DNA of 64,000 nt. Source: Chamaecrista fasciculata (lineage: Eukaryota > Streptophyta > Magnoliopsida > Fabales > Fabaceae). Shown here one piece after another: positions 11,850-23,537 of this stretch; position 1 is the stretch's first letter, and every line of letters begins with the position of its first letter. Position numbers and translations under genes: made by a program. Under the pieces are notes generated by a model. The model saw only the letters and a program-made list of their open reading frames with translations. It did not search any database and had not been told where the DNA came from. The stretch covers positions 85,913 through 149,912 of the forward strand of contig QANZ01011582.1 in assembly GCA_003254925.1 (NCBI GenBank), written 5' to 3'.

Positions 11850-13839
11850 ATGGGGAAAGCTACTAGGTGGTTGAAAGGCTTGTTGGGTATGAAGAAAGAC
11901 AAAGACCCTCATCATCAAAATCATCATCTTCATCAAAATGACAACAATTCAGGCTCATTGCTTAAAACTCCTAATTCTCAAATCAAAGAGAAGAAAAGAT
12001 GGAGTTTTGCGAAATCAGGGAAGGATTCGGATCCGGGTTCGGGTCGACCCGGAATCTCGCCGTCCGATGAGGCTTGGCTCAGATCCTACATCGCCGACAC
12101 AGAGAAAGAACAGAACAAACACGCCATTGCGGTGGCCGCAGCAACCGCCGCCGCCGCCGACGCTGCCGTCGCCGCCGCTCAGGCCGCCGTGGCCGTCGTC
12201 AGGCTGACGAGTCACGGCCGAGGGACATTGTTTAGTGGGAGTCGAGAAAAATGGGCTGCCGTTAAGATTCAAACCGTTTTCAGAGGCTATTTGGTATGTG
12301 AAAATCGAAAAATGTAATCTTTGTCACGTTACTTTCATTCATTCATACATTCTCATTTTCTCTAATGGGTATGTTTGGGTATAAGCGAAAATATATACTT
12401 TGCTTGATTTCTACTCTTGTTTTGTCTCCATCTCTCAAAAGGTGGGAAAGCTCTGTTTCAGAGATTCTTAATGAAACAGTGTCTCTTTCTTTCTTTGTTT
12501 CAGGCACGAAAAGCCCTTCGAGCATTGAAAGGATTGGTGAAGATTCAAGCTCTTGTTCGAGGATTCCTCGTCAGAAAGCGAGCCGCCGCCACTCTTCACA
12601 GCATGCAAGCTCTCATCAGAGCTCAGGCCGCCGTCCGATCTCAACGAGCCCGTCGCTCCATCACCAAACAAAATCGCTTCCACCCTGAATTCCGAGCTAG
12701 AAAATCTATGGTAAAATTCCATTTTTCACTCCTTAAACATATTTTAAAATTATAATTTAGTCCCTACAATATTCAACACACATCTTCTTTATTAGTTGTT
12801 ATATAAATTTGAGTTAACTAATCAATCCCTCAAAAGATCTTCCAATTTTAGTCATTGAAAGATTAAAATACATATTTAGTTTCTGAAAAATTAAAATATC
12901 ATACTTTTTAGTCGGTGAAAGATTAAAACATGATAATACTAATTAGTATATTATTTTGACCTTTCAAGAACTAAATTGTACATTTCTATATTTTTCAGGG
13001 ACCAAATTACTAGTTTAGTCTATAACATTTTATAGTTTCAACTTTCAAGTAATAAATAATAAATAATCCATGTAAAAGAAATAAGGACTAGAAAAGTATA
13101 TTTTCAAATATTTAAGGACTAAATCATAATTTTTAATTTTATATCCTTAAACATATTTTGAAATTATAATTTAATCCGTAACATGTTGTAATAAGGACTA
13201 AAAAGTGTATATTTGAAAATATTTAAGGACTAAATCGTAATTTTGTCGTAGGATCGAGTCGACGAAACAAGAAGTGAAATCCACAGCAAGAGGCTATCAA
13301 ATTCATACGATTACTCCTTCAATGGATTCGACGAGTCTCCAAAAATCGTCGAGATAGACACTTACAGAACCCAATCACGATCCCGAAGACTCGCCACGGC
13401 GGAGATGTCAGAATGCGGCGGCGAGGACGTTCCTTACTACTACAACACGACGTCGTTTCCGGACTCGCGTCAGGATTTCGAGTGGTGTTTGATGAACGGT
13501 GAGGATTGCTGCAGATTTTCATCGACGACGGCGCAAAGCACGCCGCGACTGGTGGCGGCGACGGCGACGACGCCGACGAAGAGCGTGTGCGGCGGAGAGA
13601 GCTATTTCCGATCGTACTCGAATTGTTGTCCGAATTACATGGCGAATACGCAGTCGTTTAGGGCGAAAGTGAGATCGCAGAGTGCGCCGAAACAGAGGCC
13701 GGCGTCGGAGAAGAAACAGAGGATGTCGTTGAATGAGATAATGGCGGCAAGGAATAGTATAAGTGGTGTGAGAATGCAGAGATCGTCGTGTTCGAAGGTT
13801 AGGGAAGAAGAAAGAGAAGAAGACTTGTGGAATTTTTGA
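11850..13839 (+). CDS. IQ67-domain (IQD) calmodulin-binding protein, 3 exons, 412 aa
   Basis: Exons 11850-12293, 12504-12710 and 13252-13839 join in frame (both introns phase 0, GT..AG) to 412 residues. The start [13 protein letters not shown] is the basic N-terminus typical of the IQD22-25 group. A long Ala-rich stretch (about 92-117) precedes the IQ67 domain. IQ motif 1 (about 138-158, [19 protein letters not shown]) is split by intron 1 at the position conserved in the family; IQ motif 2 (about 161-180, [12 protein letters not shown]) follows. A DUF4005 motif ([20 protein letters not shown], about 344-363) lies near the C-terminus. IQD proteins bind calmodulin and act as scaffolds at microtubules, plasma membrane or nucleus; this role is from family knowledge. 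Nothing appears broken. Confidence 0.93.
12735..13245. repeat. Repeat insertion in intron 2 of the IQD gene
   Basis: Two direct copies of 'taaacatatttt.aaattataattta' (12735, 13149) and two of 'aaggactaaatc.taattttt' (about 13114, 13225) form inverted arms of a 'tttagtccc' type MITE. It nearly fills the 541-bp intron. Exact ends and a target duplication are not evident. Confidence 0.5.
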
Positions 13840-14105
13840 GCTCTAATGGATGATGATGATGATGATGATAGTTCATATGTTTTTACAAATCTTAGGAGAA
13901 AAAAAAAACGATAGAGAAGAACAGAGTCTGCTTTTAGTGCTTGTGTAAATTCATTCTCTTCAATTTTTTTTTTTTTTCCAATTCTCTTGTACCAAATGGA
14001 TTTTACTTCTAGTAAAAATGTTTGGTTTGGTTTCATTTGAATTTTAAACCACCTCAGTTTTAAGATTACAACTTCTAAGTATCTGGTAATCCCATTTAAT
14101 TTCAT
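13840..14105 (+). other. 3' flank of the IQD gene
   Basis: Starts with a GAT microsatellite (about 13849-13868) right after the stop codon. Several AT-rich motifs could serve as polyadenylation signals, but none stands out. No other gene is seen. Confidence 0.4.
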
Positions 14106-14269
14106 CTTTTTCTTTCTCTTGTACTAAATTGACAGTTGACAAACAAACAATGCACTTAGAAGAGATAACAAATATTGGATAAATTATCATTTTGATCCTA
14201 AAATTATACAAGTCATAAACAATTTAGTTTTTTTTTACTATAATAAAAAAATGATGAAAAAAAGGCGAG

Positions 14270-14880
14270 CCCAAATCCCTGGTTACCAAGCCTACATAGT
14301 AGGGAACACAGATTGATGAAGCCCCACATTAGTGGTCAACCCACAATGATTGGACGATGCAATAAAGGTTGGAAACTTAGTATAATTTGAAACATAAAAA
14401 GTAGAAATAGATAAATTATCAAAGACATTTCGATAAACCTCTCTAGATGACAGCGTGTTTACGCGTACAAATCGCCTCGTTCCTCAGTCTCAAAATCGCA
14501 TCTATGCCTAGAAGCATCGTAATCCAAATGACAGCGAACCTTTCGAGTCTTTTTTCCAATGTAGAACCCAAAATTTGAGCCAAAGTTGAGTATTCCTGAA
14601 CCTGGGGGAATTAGACCTTAACGAGATGTTTTACGCGAACCAAACGACCCTGGTAAAATGGCATTGCAGGAAAACATGAATTATCGAGTCATCAAATCCA
14701 CCGCAAAAACGGATAGAACACGTCGCATATGAGAAGATGTGTGTTGAGATTCTAAAAATTCAGAAGAGTTTCTTTCCAAGCTTCCAAACAAACACTAAGA
14801 TTCTCATAGGTGCTTTCGTACGCCAAAAATCCTTCGGAGGAAACAACTGAGGTAAAAATCAAGAATTGCTAAACTCCGTA
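14270..14880 (-). pseudogene. LINE (non-LTR retrotransposon) ORF2 relic with reverse-transcriptase zinc-binding segment
   Basis: Read on the minus strand, the sequence encodes phrases typical of the zf-RVT region of plant LINE ORF2: around 14640-14720 'CGGFDDSIIHVFLQCHF' followed by 'TRVVWFA', and further downstream 'LGIDAILRLRNEAICTR', the usual region after zf-RVT. Stop codons and frameshifts interrupt it, and the upstream reverse-transcriptase and endonuclease parts are absent. It is a dead 3' fragment. Confidence 0.6.
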
Positions 14881-15221
14881 TGACAAGACTTCAGCAGCAA
14901 TTCATAGTCAACAGTAATCGTATAATATGAATGTCTTATTAATTTATGACTCACTTCTTACAAAACCTAGAGAAAAAACCTGTTATTTTCTACCCAACAA
15001 AAAAAACCATGAAAAAACATGTTATTTGTTTTATCTTTAGTTCAATCTCAAAAATATGTTTTCATCTAATTTTCTGTCATTATTTATAATTTAGATGGTT
15101 GAGATGTATTATTTTTCTTTGATACGTGTCATAATAAATGAGTTAGAAAAGAAAAAATTAATCTTTTAAAAAAAATTAATCACAATTATATCTTCAATTA
15201 TGGTTGAGAATGAAGATTTTT

Positions 15222-15663
15222 GATCAAAGTGCACTTTTGGTTTTATAATTTTTTTTAAAGTCTCAATTTAGTCCCATAACTTTTTTTGTTGCACTTTTGG
15301 TCCCATATCTTTTGCTAAAATTGCAGAGTTGGTCCCGTGTTGCATTTTTGGTCCCATATCTTGGGGTCATGTTGCAGAATTGGTCATATATCTCTTGGTC
15401 AGGTTGCAAAATTAGTCACATATCTTTGAGTCAGGTGCGAAATTGGTCTAATATCTTCTTATCAGATGGGACTGGTGGTGAAACTTTTTGCAAAGATATA
15501 AGACCATTTCTGCAACTTGATCAAAAGATATGGGACCAAAAGTGACACGGGACCAAATCTGCAACTTTTTACAAAGATATGAGATCAAAAGTGCAACAAA
15601 AAAAGTTATGAGACCAAATTGAAACCTAAACATAAGTTATGAGACCAAAAGTGCACTTTGACC
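15222..15663. mobile_element. MULE-type MITE, 442 bp, 'accaaaagtgcacttt' family
   Basis: Inverted ends 'gatcaaagtgcacttttggt' and 'accaaaagtgcactttgacc'. Flanks aagattttt (15213-15221) and aaaattttt (15664-15672) match at 8 of 9. The arms consist of repeated 'ttggtcccatatctt'-like units, inverted on the right side. Confidence 0.75.
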
Positions 15664-17202
15664 AAAATTTTTTTTATCAAGTCACTTAAATACATAAGAA
15701 ATGAGTGGTTAATCTCAACTGTTTATATTAAAAATAACGAGAAAAATAAAAGAAATCATATTTTAGATTAATGATAAAATAAATTTAAAATTTTAATATT
15801 TAAAACAGAAAAAAAATTAAGAGTTTAAATACCATAATGACTATTTGAAGTTTGGACAATAGTATACTGAATTTGCCTTCTATTATTATTATAAGTATCA
15901 TGAGCAGAATTAAAGGGAGAAAACATTTTAGAATGCCTTTTGCAATCCAATTCAAAGTTTGAAACAAAAGGAAAGAGTGTGAAGTAGAACTTTTAAGGTA
16001 GCTTCCAAACAAAATGATTATTATCTCTGTCACCTCTGTATATATTTTGCCAATTGAGAAAAACTTGATGCACTCATAGTGGCAGGAATAATGTCTCTGT
16101 CACACGCGAGAGAAAACTGGTGAGAAAAATGAGAAAAATGTTTGGCAAATAACAGTAGAAGATAATGAAGTTCGTTGTTGATTTTACTTCATGAAATGTA
16201 ATTTGGTAAAAATTTGAATTGCATAGAGCTAGATGCCACCCCCCAACAAATTTATATATTTATTTGTGAAGTTCCAAAGTTTGGTAGGGTAGCTAGCTGA
16301 TGCTACTACTGCCATAGACAGCTAATTTAGCTGCAGACTTTTAGTTACAAGAATGATCTTAGAATAGAAATTTTAAAAAGTTTTCAAATTTCTACGAAAA
16401 AAAAAGTTTTCAAATATGAGATTTTGATAAAATCAAATAAAAAAAAAAAGTAAACTCTATACATTATCTACCTTCATTTTTTCGTCAAATATATATTAAA
16501 AATAAGGGTTATAAAAGACAATTTTAATGTTTTGGTACCTGAACTTTAATTTTGTTAGAAAACTAACAAAATTGACATTTAAGGGACTATTTTATAATTT
16601 TAAATAATTTTGGAGGATAAAAGACAATTTTAATGTATGAAAAGAGACTGAAATTATTGAAAGATCCAAAAATATTTAAATCTTATCAAAACAGTCCTCC
16701 GAAAGACAAAATTCTAGAAATTAATAATTTCTTGACAAAATTTATCTTCCAGATCTACATATTTTTATAAGTTTGTGGTAAAAATTTCCACATGACTTAT
16801 TATTCTGATATTGTAATATAACACTTTCGAGTAAGAAATAATAACTAATAAAGATAAAGTTTTCAAAAATAAATTGTATATCTAGAACATACTCATCGCA
16901 AGAATTCAACGAAATAAATTTCGTCAAGAAATTATATCTCTAGAATTTTGTATATTTAAGGACTGTTTTGATGATATTTAAATATTTTTTGGTGTTTCAG
17001 TAATTTCAACTTCTTTTTTTGCATGAAAATTGCTTTTTGTCCCCCAAAGTTGGTTAAAATTATGAAATAACCCCTTAAGTGTTAAATTTCGTCAATTTTC
17101 TAACGGAATCAAAGCTCATGGTACTAAAACGTTAATGAAGAATACTGTACCAAAGGGTACCAACATGTCACTTTTTAAAGTATGGGATATAAAATTAAAA
17201 TA
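15664..17202. other. Intergenic spacer, no gene seen
   Basis: AT-rich. Around 16510-17170 there are inverted phrases ('ttgttagaaaactaacaaaa', 'gggtaccaacatgtca') suggesting an old, unresolved element. No coding region is recognised. Confidence 0.4.
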
Positions 17203-17864
17203 GGGTAAATTGCAGTTTGGTACCCTGTGGTTAGGGGCAGTTCCACTTTGGTACCCTGAAAAAAACATTTTGCAGTTTGGTGCCCTGTGGTTTGCTCCGT
17301 TACCACTTTGGTACCCTGTGATTATTTTCTATTAGGATTTAACGGCAAATTGTATGGTGACCACATTAAAATGTCAAAAATCTCCCAACAAGTCTTCTCT
17401 TATGCGTTTAAGTCATTTCCCTTTACTAAAAGGGATCAAAACATAAATAATTAATTATAAAAGGATCTTTAGAATTCTAATATTACAGAATTTTCTCCTT
17501 TTCATAAGATTTCTTTTGAATAGGTTCTGATTTAATTACACTTTAACCCCAAAAGTTTATGATCTTTATCAAAATAGTCCTTAGAACCTCAAAAGACAAA
17601 TGAGCATCTATGATTTATAAAACAAATCCCCATATTCAACTACCAGGAACTGAAATTTTCATTCAAGTACACTACAAACAAATCAAAACCCCAAAATTTT
17701 TCCAAAATAAAACTCCACAAATCAAAAACCCTCTAAAAAAAAAGGCAACATTTAGACCATCACCAGCTGAACTTTCCTCTTGCATTATGCTATTTGGTAA
17801 AAAAAAAAACAAATTCAAAAAAGAAACTACGATCATAAATATCATGGGACTGTATGTTGCAATT

Positions 17865-18010
17865 TACAAATGCCTCCAAAATTCAGAGTAGTGTAGCAGC
17901 TCGAAATAAAGTGGAAGACGAAATTGCGCATAATCTTACATTACCTGCAAATGCAATGGGCAAGCTTATCAAACGCTCAAATAAAATACACTAGGGGCTT
18001 TGCGTTCCCG
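17865..18010. repeat. Internal direct repeat of the composite element, copy 1
   Basis: The block beginning 'ctccaaaattca' and continuing 'gcagctcgaaataaagtgga' to 'caaacgctcaaataaaatac' is repeated almost identically at about 18136-18255. The second copy follows an N at 18135, so an assembly artefact must be excluded. Confidence 0.7.
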
Positions 18011-18349
18011 GGATGTAAAATAAATAAGGGACTAAATTGTTAACTTAGTAAAGAAAGAGAGACCAAATAGTAAATTTTCTCTTATTTTTAATTTCATAGA
18101 CTATATAGTTTTAAACATGGACGACCAGAAAAGGNCTCCAAAATTCATAGTGTAGCAGCTCGAAATAAAGTGGAAGACGAAATTGCGCATAATCTTACAT
18201 TACCTGTAAATGCAAATGCAATGGGCAAGCTTATCAAACGCTCAAATAAAATACATGAAAAAAAAAGGCTTGAGGACTAAAATAAAATTTATCTTATAAT
18301 TCAAAGGACAAAATAAAATTTTAACTTGAATAGAAACCATTATTTTTTT

Positions 18350-18492
18350 TAAATTGCTGCTCGTCGATTTCGATGTTGTCGAGGGCGTCGATCTTGTCTT
18401 CTTCAGTGTCGAAGATGATGTCGTCGCTGACGGAATCGTAGTTGACAAGGCGATGTAAAGGTGGGGAGTTTTGAGAAATTTTGAGAGGTTTT
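18350..18492. repeat. Internal direct repeat of the composite element, partial copy of 18999-19148
   Basis: 'gctgctcgtcgatttcgatg' through 'gacaaggcgatgtaaaggt' recurs at 18999-19118 with few differences. The copy ends in a T homopolymer and an N at 18516, which again is a place to check the assembly. Confidence 0.7.
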
Positions 18493-18747
18493 TTTTTTTT
18501 TTTTTTTTTTTTTTTNCAATTATTTTTTTAATTTTCAGAACGAATTAGTAATTACCCAAAGTACCCAAATCCTATTTCGGCTTGAAGTTCTACGAGTAGT
18601 AAACTAGTCAGTCGATTTCGCCTTCGCCGTTGTAGTTGTATTCTGTGGGTTTCTCAAGCCATTAAACTTTTGCGGCAAAACAGAAACTTCAGATTGAAGG
18701 TTTGCGTTCTTCGCTTGCTCTTTTTTTTTTCGTGGTCGCTTTACGCC

Positions 18748-18825
18748 ATGGAATTTGAATCAAGTTACGAGATTTCCGCCACCGCCGAATTCATTTACAG
18801 TCGAAATTTCACCCAGATCCAGTAG
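18748..18825 (+). pseudogene. Captured first-exon fragment resembling diphthamide biosynthesis protein DPH2
   Basis: An ATG at 18748 opens 25 codons, MEFESSYEISATAEFIYSR then NFTQIQ, ending at TAG. The pattern YEI..TA.FI...NFT is, as far as I recall, how plant DPH2 (2-(3-amino-3-carboxypropyl)histidine synthase subunit 2) begins, with VALQFPDELL normally following; here the frame stops instead. The sequence upstream (about 18600-18747) looks like a 5' leader. I interpret it as a 5'UTR plus exon-1 piece captured by the surrounding element. The assignment rests on memory of the family. Confidence 0.5.
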
Positions 18826-19212
18826 TAAACAACAACCCTAACTGATCATCGTCCCATTCCTCAATCAATCGCTTATCAAACGCTCTCCTGATGACTCCGT
18901 TAACATGATCGAAGAAATGACTGGAAACATTGAACTGATCGAACGGCGGCTCGTCTTCTTCCTCGATTTCGATGTTCCGGAAATCGTCCTCGTCCTGCTG
19001 CTCGTCGATTTCGATGTTGTCGAGGGCGTCGATCTTGTCTTCTTCGGTGTCGAAGATGATGTCGTCGCTGACGGAATCGGAGAGGAGGGAATCATAGTTG
19101 ACAAGGCGATGTAAAGGTTGGGAGTTTTGAGAAATTTTGAGAGGGTTTTTGATTCGTGTGCTTGATTTTGAAAAAAGTTGAGGTTTTATTTGTGGGGTTA
19201 ATTTTGGAAAAA
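18809..19212 (-). pseudogene. Captured open coding fragment, acidic, of unrecognised gene
   Basis: The minus strand is open for about 130 codons without a stop, ending at TGA 18809-18811. It reads ...SQNSQPLHRLVNYDSLLSDS..., then a strongly acidic segment (DTEEDKIDALDNIEIDEQQ, then DEDDFRNIEIEEEDEPP), then FDQFNVSSHFFDHVNGVIRR and RLIEEWDDDQLGLLF. This composition and the absence of stops in GC-richer DNA suggest real captured coding sequence. The last codons overlap the plus-strand DPH2-like piece, so the fusion point is near 18822-18830. I do not recognise the source family. Confidence 0.5.
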
Positions 19213-19489
19213 TTATGTAATATTAGAATTCTAAAACTTTTTATAATTAATTCTTTGTATTTTGATATTTTTAGTAAAGTGAAAGGAGTTAAACGTATAA
19301 GAGAAGACTTGTTGGGAGATTTTTGACATTTTAACGTGGTCACCATCCAATTTGCCGTTAAATACTAACAAAAAATAATCACAGGGTACCAAAGTGGTAA
19401 CAGAGCAAACCACATGGCACCAAACTGCAAAAAAAAAATTTCAGGGTACCAAAATAAAACCGACCCTAACCACAAACTGCAATTTATCC

Positions 19490-20482
19490 TTTTGATTATA
19501 ACGAAGGTTCAATACCATCCATGTTCTCACAAAATGCTTATTAATGCTTATTGCTCGCTTCAATGTCACCTTTTCAATTTGTACAATATCATAGCTAGCA
19601 TCTAGCCACCCACATGTATATAGAATTATCAATTAATACGCTTCCATCCGTCAACAAGTAGCTAAGTTTATATAGTTCAAACTTTTATGAAAGAAATTGG
19701 ATTTACCTAAAGTACTCTTGTATAATTGTTTCAATAAACAATAATAGAATATAGTTGTCTCATTAATGTTAATATGTTATATAGTAACCGCCAAAGACAT
19801 TATCGTAATATACCATAGTATTTTGTGGAATTTATGCTTTTTCTTTCTACATATTGTTATTGTTTTTTCTTATATATAAATCAAGGATATCCACTTTTAG
19901 AAATAGTAACTAATTTTTTTAGTGTAGGTTTTCTATTTAAAGATAAATGGTTGATTACAGAATATTTTTTATACTCAAAGGTGGAGTTCGAACTCTCATA
20001 TAAATAAAGAGATCANTTAGTATATATTTTGTTTATCCATCATTGCATTTATCTAATTTAAAATCTTTCACAATCACACTTTCTCATTTTTTTTAATTAT
20101 ACCCATTTATTTATTCGTCATTAATTCATTATTGTTGGACTCTCATTGTAAAGATCTACATCTACTACATAAGAACAAGTAACTTCGAATTCGATATATT
20201 TATATATAAATATATATAACCCGCACCACAAGTCACAACTCACAAGCACATGGTGGGTGGTGATGGATTGAGATTTGAGAGCTTGAAGTGCACGCGTCAT
20301 GAAGGCGCGTGCCGTGTGGATGGGAATTCTTATGTCGTGTCATGAGCGAATCTGACGTGGCAGGGCCTGTTTGAATCTTAAATTTCTCATCAGCAATGAT
20401 TAGGGTTTCATTTGATTGATGGGTCTAAAACTCTTTGAAGATAGAGTATACAGAAATTCTCAAAATCCGTGTGGATTTGTTT
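19490..20482. other. Intergenic spacer, no gene seen
   Basis: AT-rich, with one N near 20016. A GC-richer patch at 20250-20370 ('tgcacgcgtcatgaaggcgc', 'tctgacgtggcag') looks like promoter-type or acquired DNA, but no exon follows. Confidence 0.4.
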
Positions 20483-21003
20483 TTGGCCAAAATGTTATTT
20501 TCCTCCCATATTTTTTCCCAAGTCTTAATTTAGTCTTGCACAATTTTTTTGTTGCTTTTTTAGTTTCATATCTTTTAGGTAAGAACATAGATCCTTTGTA
20601 ATGCACTAGATGTATAGTGCTAAAAGAAAAATAAATAGTTAAAGAGAAAAAGTATTAAAGGTGTAGGTCTTGCTAATCCTTTCTTTCTCTAACGGTTCAT
20701 TTCTGTCTCAGCACCGCAATCTACAAGTGTAGTGCACTATAAGAGATCCAAATTGGTTCAGAATTGATCTTATATTTTTTTGTTGCAGATTAGGTCTCAT
20801 ATATTTATAAAAGAAAACCTATCGTTAGTCTCATAATGTAAAACATTTTGCAAAGATATAAGAAAGATTCTACAATATGACTAAAAGATAAAAAACCAAT
20901 TATGCAACCTAGTCAAAAGTTATGAGACAAAAACTACAATAAAAAATCATATAAAAAAATTGAGAGCTAAGCAAAAGATATGGACCGAAAGTATACTTTG
21001 ACC
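20483..21003. mobile_element. Degenerate MITE of the 'accaaaagtgcacttt' family with a nested hairpin insert
   Basis: Outer arms: 'ggccaaaatgttattttcct' on the left and 'ggaccgaaagtatactttgacc' type sequence on the right. Inside, about 20588-20751, is a smaller inverted-repeat unit ('gatcctttgtaatgcacta' versus 'tagtgcactataagagatc'). The insert interrupts the left arm, so it is younger. Confidence 0.55.
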
Positions 21004-21079
21004 ATATGTTTTTTTTGCTTGCATCACCTTCAGGAGGGGTAATCTCGGGAATACAGTCCTTGTTTGACTGTATAATTAT

Positions 21080-21536
21080 CAGTGTTGTCAAAACCGGACC
21101 GGACCGGACGGTCCGGCCGATTCAACCGTCAACCGAATACAAGAGCGAGTGGGTTCAACCAAAATAACCAAACTGACATTTGGACCGGATTGAACCGAAA
21201 ATAACCAGCCAAACCGCCCAAAAAATCGATGGTTCACCCAAAAATTTTTTTAAATTAAAAAATTGATTAAGAATTATAAGAAGGCAAAATGGAGGCTTTC
21301 ATTCATCTTTTATTCTTCTTCTTCATTTGTTCTTTTAATATTAAGAATAAAATAAATTACTAATTATATTAAAAATAATTATTTTTATCATAATAGAGAA
21401 TTTATATTTAATATATTAAAAATAATTATTTATTGTATTATTCGATTCGATTAATGATTCGACCGATTTGATCAATCAAACTGTAAGCGAATAATAATAA
21501 TCTGAATCTTTGTTCGATTCAACTTTGAGAACTTTG
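21080..21536. mobile_element. hAT-like MITE, 457 bp, with perfect 8-bp target duplication
   Basis: Begins CAGTGTTGTCAAA and ends with the complement of CAAAGTTCTCAAA (10 of 13 matching), flanked on both sides by ataattat (21072-21079 and 21537-21544). Terminal CA..TG and an 8-bp duplication are hAT hallmarks. The left end carries the CCGGACCGGACCGG run common in such plant MITEs. No coding capacity. Confidence 0.8.
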
Positions 21537-21544
21537 ATAATTAT

Positions 21545-23162
21545 ACCCTCATCCATTCATCATCCTGGATATTTCGTGCAGAGTGTCCATAAGGCCCTCC
21601 TCTTCGCACTGTCTTCCACGCTCCTAAAATTCCTAAACTACCCTCCGTCTTTTACTGGAATGACACACACCACTATTTGATTTATATTATAAATAATTAG
21701 AATAAATTAATAATTTGATATTTTAAGAATAAACCTATTTCTCAGTTATTTGAATTTATTTTTAAGATTTCCCTTTTTGATCTAAATATTTTTTTTATTT
21801 TATTAAAAAAATTAATTATTAAATATTCAAAGTATCATTTGAGTAATTAAATAACTGATATTTGTAAAATAATATAGTGATTCAAGGATTAAAGAACACT
21901 TTTGAGACATATTTAATAACTAAAAAATATATTTAATCATATATTAATTTAGTATTTAAAAATAAAATTATGTAATTTGATTATTTTATTAGAATATTAA
22001 TTCAATTTAATAAAAATATAACTTTCAACCTAGAATATTGATTATAATTTTAACAAAATTTAAAATTATATTAATTTTTTATTAAAAACTTATCAGTATT
22101 TTTAACAAAAAATTAACAGATTGGTTATAATTGTATTTTTCAGAACTAAATTTCAAACTTTCATTCTTTTTAAGATTAAGTTAAAATATTTAGCATTTTG
22201 AAAGAATAAATTATTAATTTAATCAAACAATAATAATGTTTGTTCGGTAAAGTTCGAAGTTTGAGGTTTGAGCAAAGAAGAGACGTTGAGAAGAGGCCAA
22301 ATGGGATTAAATAAATAGGTGCTTGATTAATTAATTAATTAATTAAGTGATTTCATATGTATGTATATATAATTATATATTGAGACTTGAGATTCAAATT
22401 TTAATTAATTATACGACTGAATTCTCAGAAGAAGCACTTGCTTCAAGAAAATGGAGGTCCAATTGGTTTAGGCTGAACGGCTTATGCTGCTGCTTTCGTC
22501 ATCTTGTACAATTTTCGAAATATTCAAATATTTTATTTATTTACGTAATTTTTTATTTAGTTATTTATAATAATTATCATAAACCTACGTTGAATAGTTT
22601 AATGCTAATCAAATCTAGGATTAGCTCCTAGGGCTTCGTTGTTTGGTCCTATGAATTTTGAAAAACTGCAACCTTTTTATTAATAAGTCAATTTATCCCT
22701 TACACATTTTCACTTGGATTCGAATATTCCAACAATCATTTTGAAATTACACAACATTAGGGTTGTTTCTCTACTTTCATTTAAAAAGAATAAAATTCTT
22801 TGAGAAACAACCAAAACTTTTGTCAATTTGATGCTAACACCAACATCCAAGTAGACAAAATTGATACGGATAGTTACCTCTAAAATAAATAAAATCTTAA
22901 TGTAATTGATAATTTTTTTTTTCTAATATAGAATTGAATCATTCAAAATTTATATATAACACAAAAATTTTGTAAAATTTTTTATATATTTGTTATAAAG
23001 TTCTCCGATCAATATTTGATATATGACAAAAATTTTATATATGACCAATCATAATAAAGAGAAAATATTAAACACAACTTTTTGTATAGTCAACTATTGA
23101 AAAGAAAGAATATAATCGAAACTTGTGATTGGAGAAATCTTATGACAAATATATAATGAACT
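21545..23162. other. Intergenic spacer, no gene seen
   Basis: AT-rich. From about 22915 to 23162 it carries a copy of the 'ttataaagtt..ttttatatatgaccaatcat' repeat family (also at 28517-28720 and 48760-50800), into which the Pack-MULE at 23172 inserted. Confidence 0.5.
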
Positions 23163-23171
23163 TTATATAAA

Positions 23172-23478
23172 GGCCGAAGTCCTATTTTGGTCCCCCAGTT
23201 ATGCTCAGTGTTCCAAATTGGTCCCTCAGTTATTTTTCGTTCCATATTGGTCCCCCAGTTATGCAAAACTTGACAAAGTTGGTCCCGCTAACAGTTTCCA
23301 TCCATTTTTCTGTTAAAAAAAAGATAAAATTGATTTTTAACTCCTAAAAGTTTAAATTTTTTACATTAAGGACCTTTTTCTTTATAATGGAACCAAAATG
23401 TAAGAAAAAAGAAACAATTGGGGATTTTAGTTTATTTTATCCAAAAAAACCTCATCTCTCTCCCTCTCTCACTCTCGG

Positions 23479-23537
<59 letters not shown>

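Larger units (their letters stand above)
17203..19489. mobile_element. Composite Pack-type element with captured gene fragments, about 2.3 kb
   Basis: Left end 'gggtaaattgcagtttggta' and right end 'caaactgcaatttatcc' are inverted. Further inward the arms continue as 'gtgaccac..ttaaaatgtcaaaaatctccc' and its complement (about 17358 and 19310), giving arms of roughly 200-300 bp. The family is related to the GGTACC-repeat elements at 30093 and 48895. The interior is GC-richer than its surroundings and holds captured exon sequence (18748-18825 and 18809-19212) plus internal duplications. No clean 9-bp target duplication is visible (attaaaata versus ttttgatta). No transposase is present. Confidence 0.7.

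Noticed and set aside
11938..12722. Alternative plus- and minus-strand open frames overlapping the IQD exons
   Set aside because: They are in other frames of GC-rich exons; only the IQ67 frame has domain content and splice continuity.
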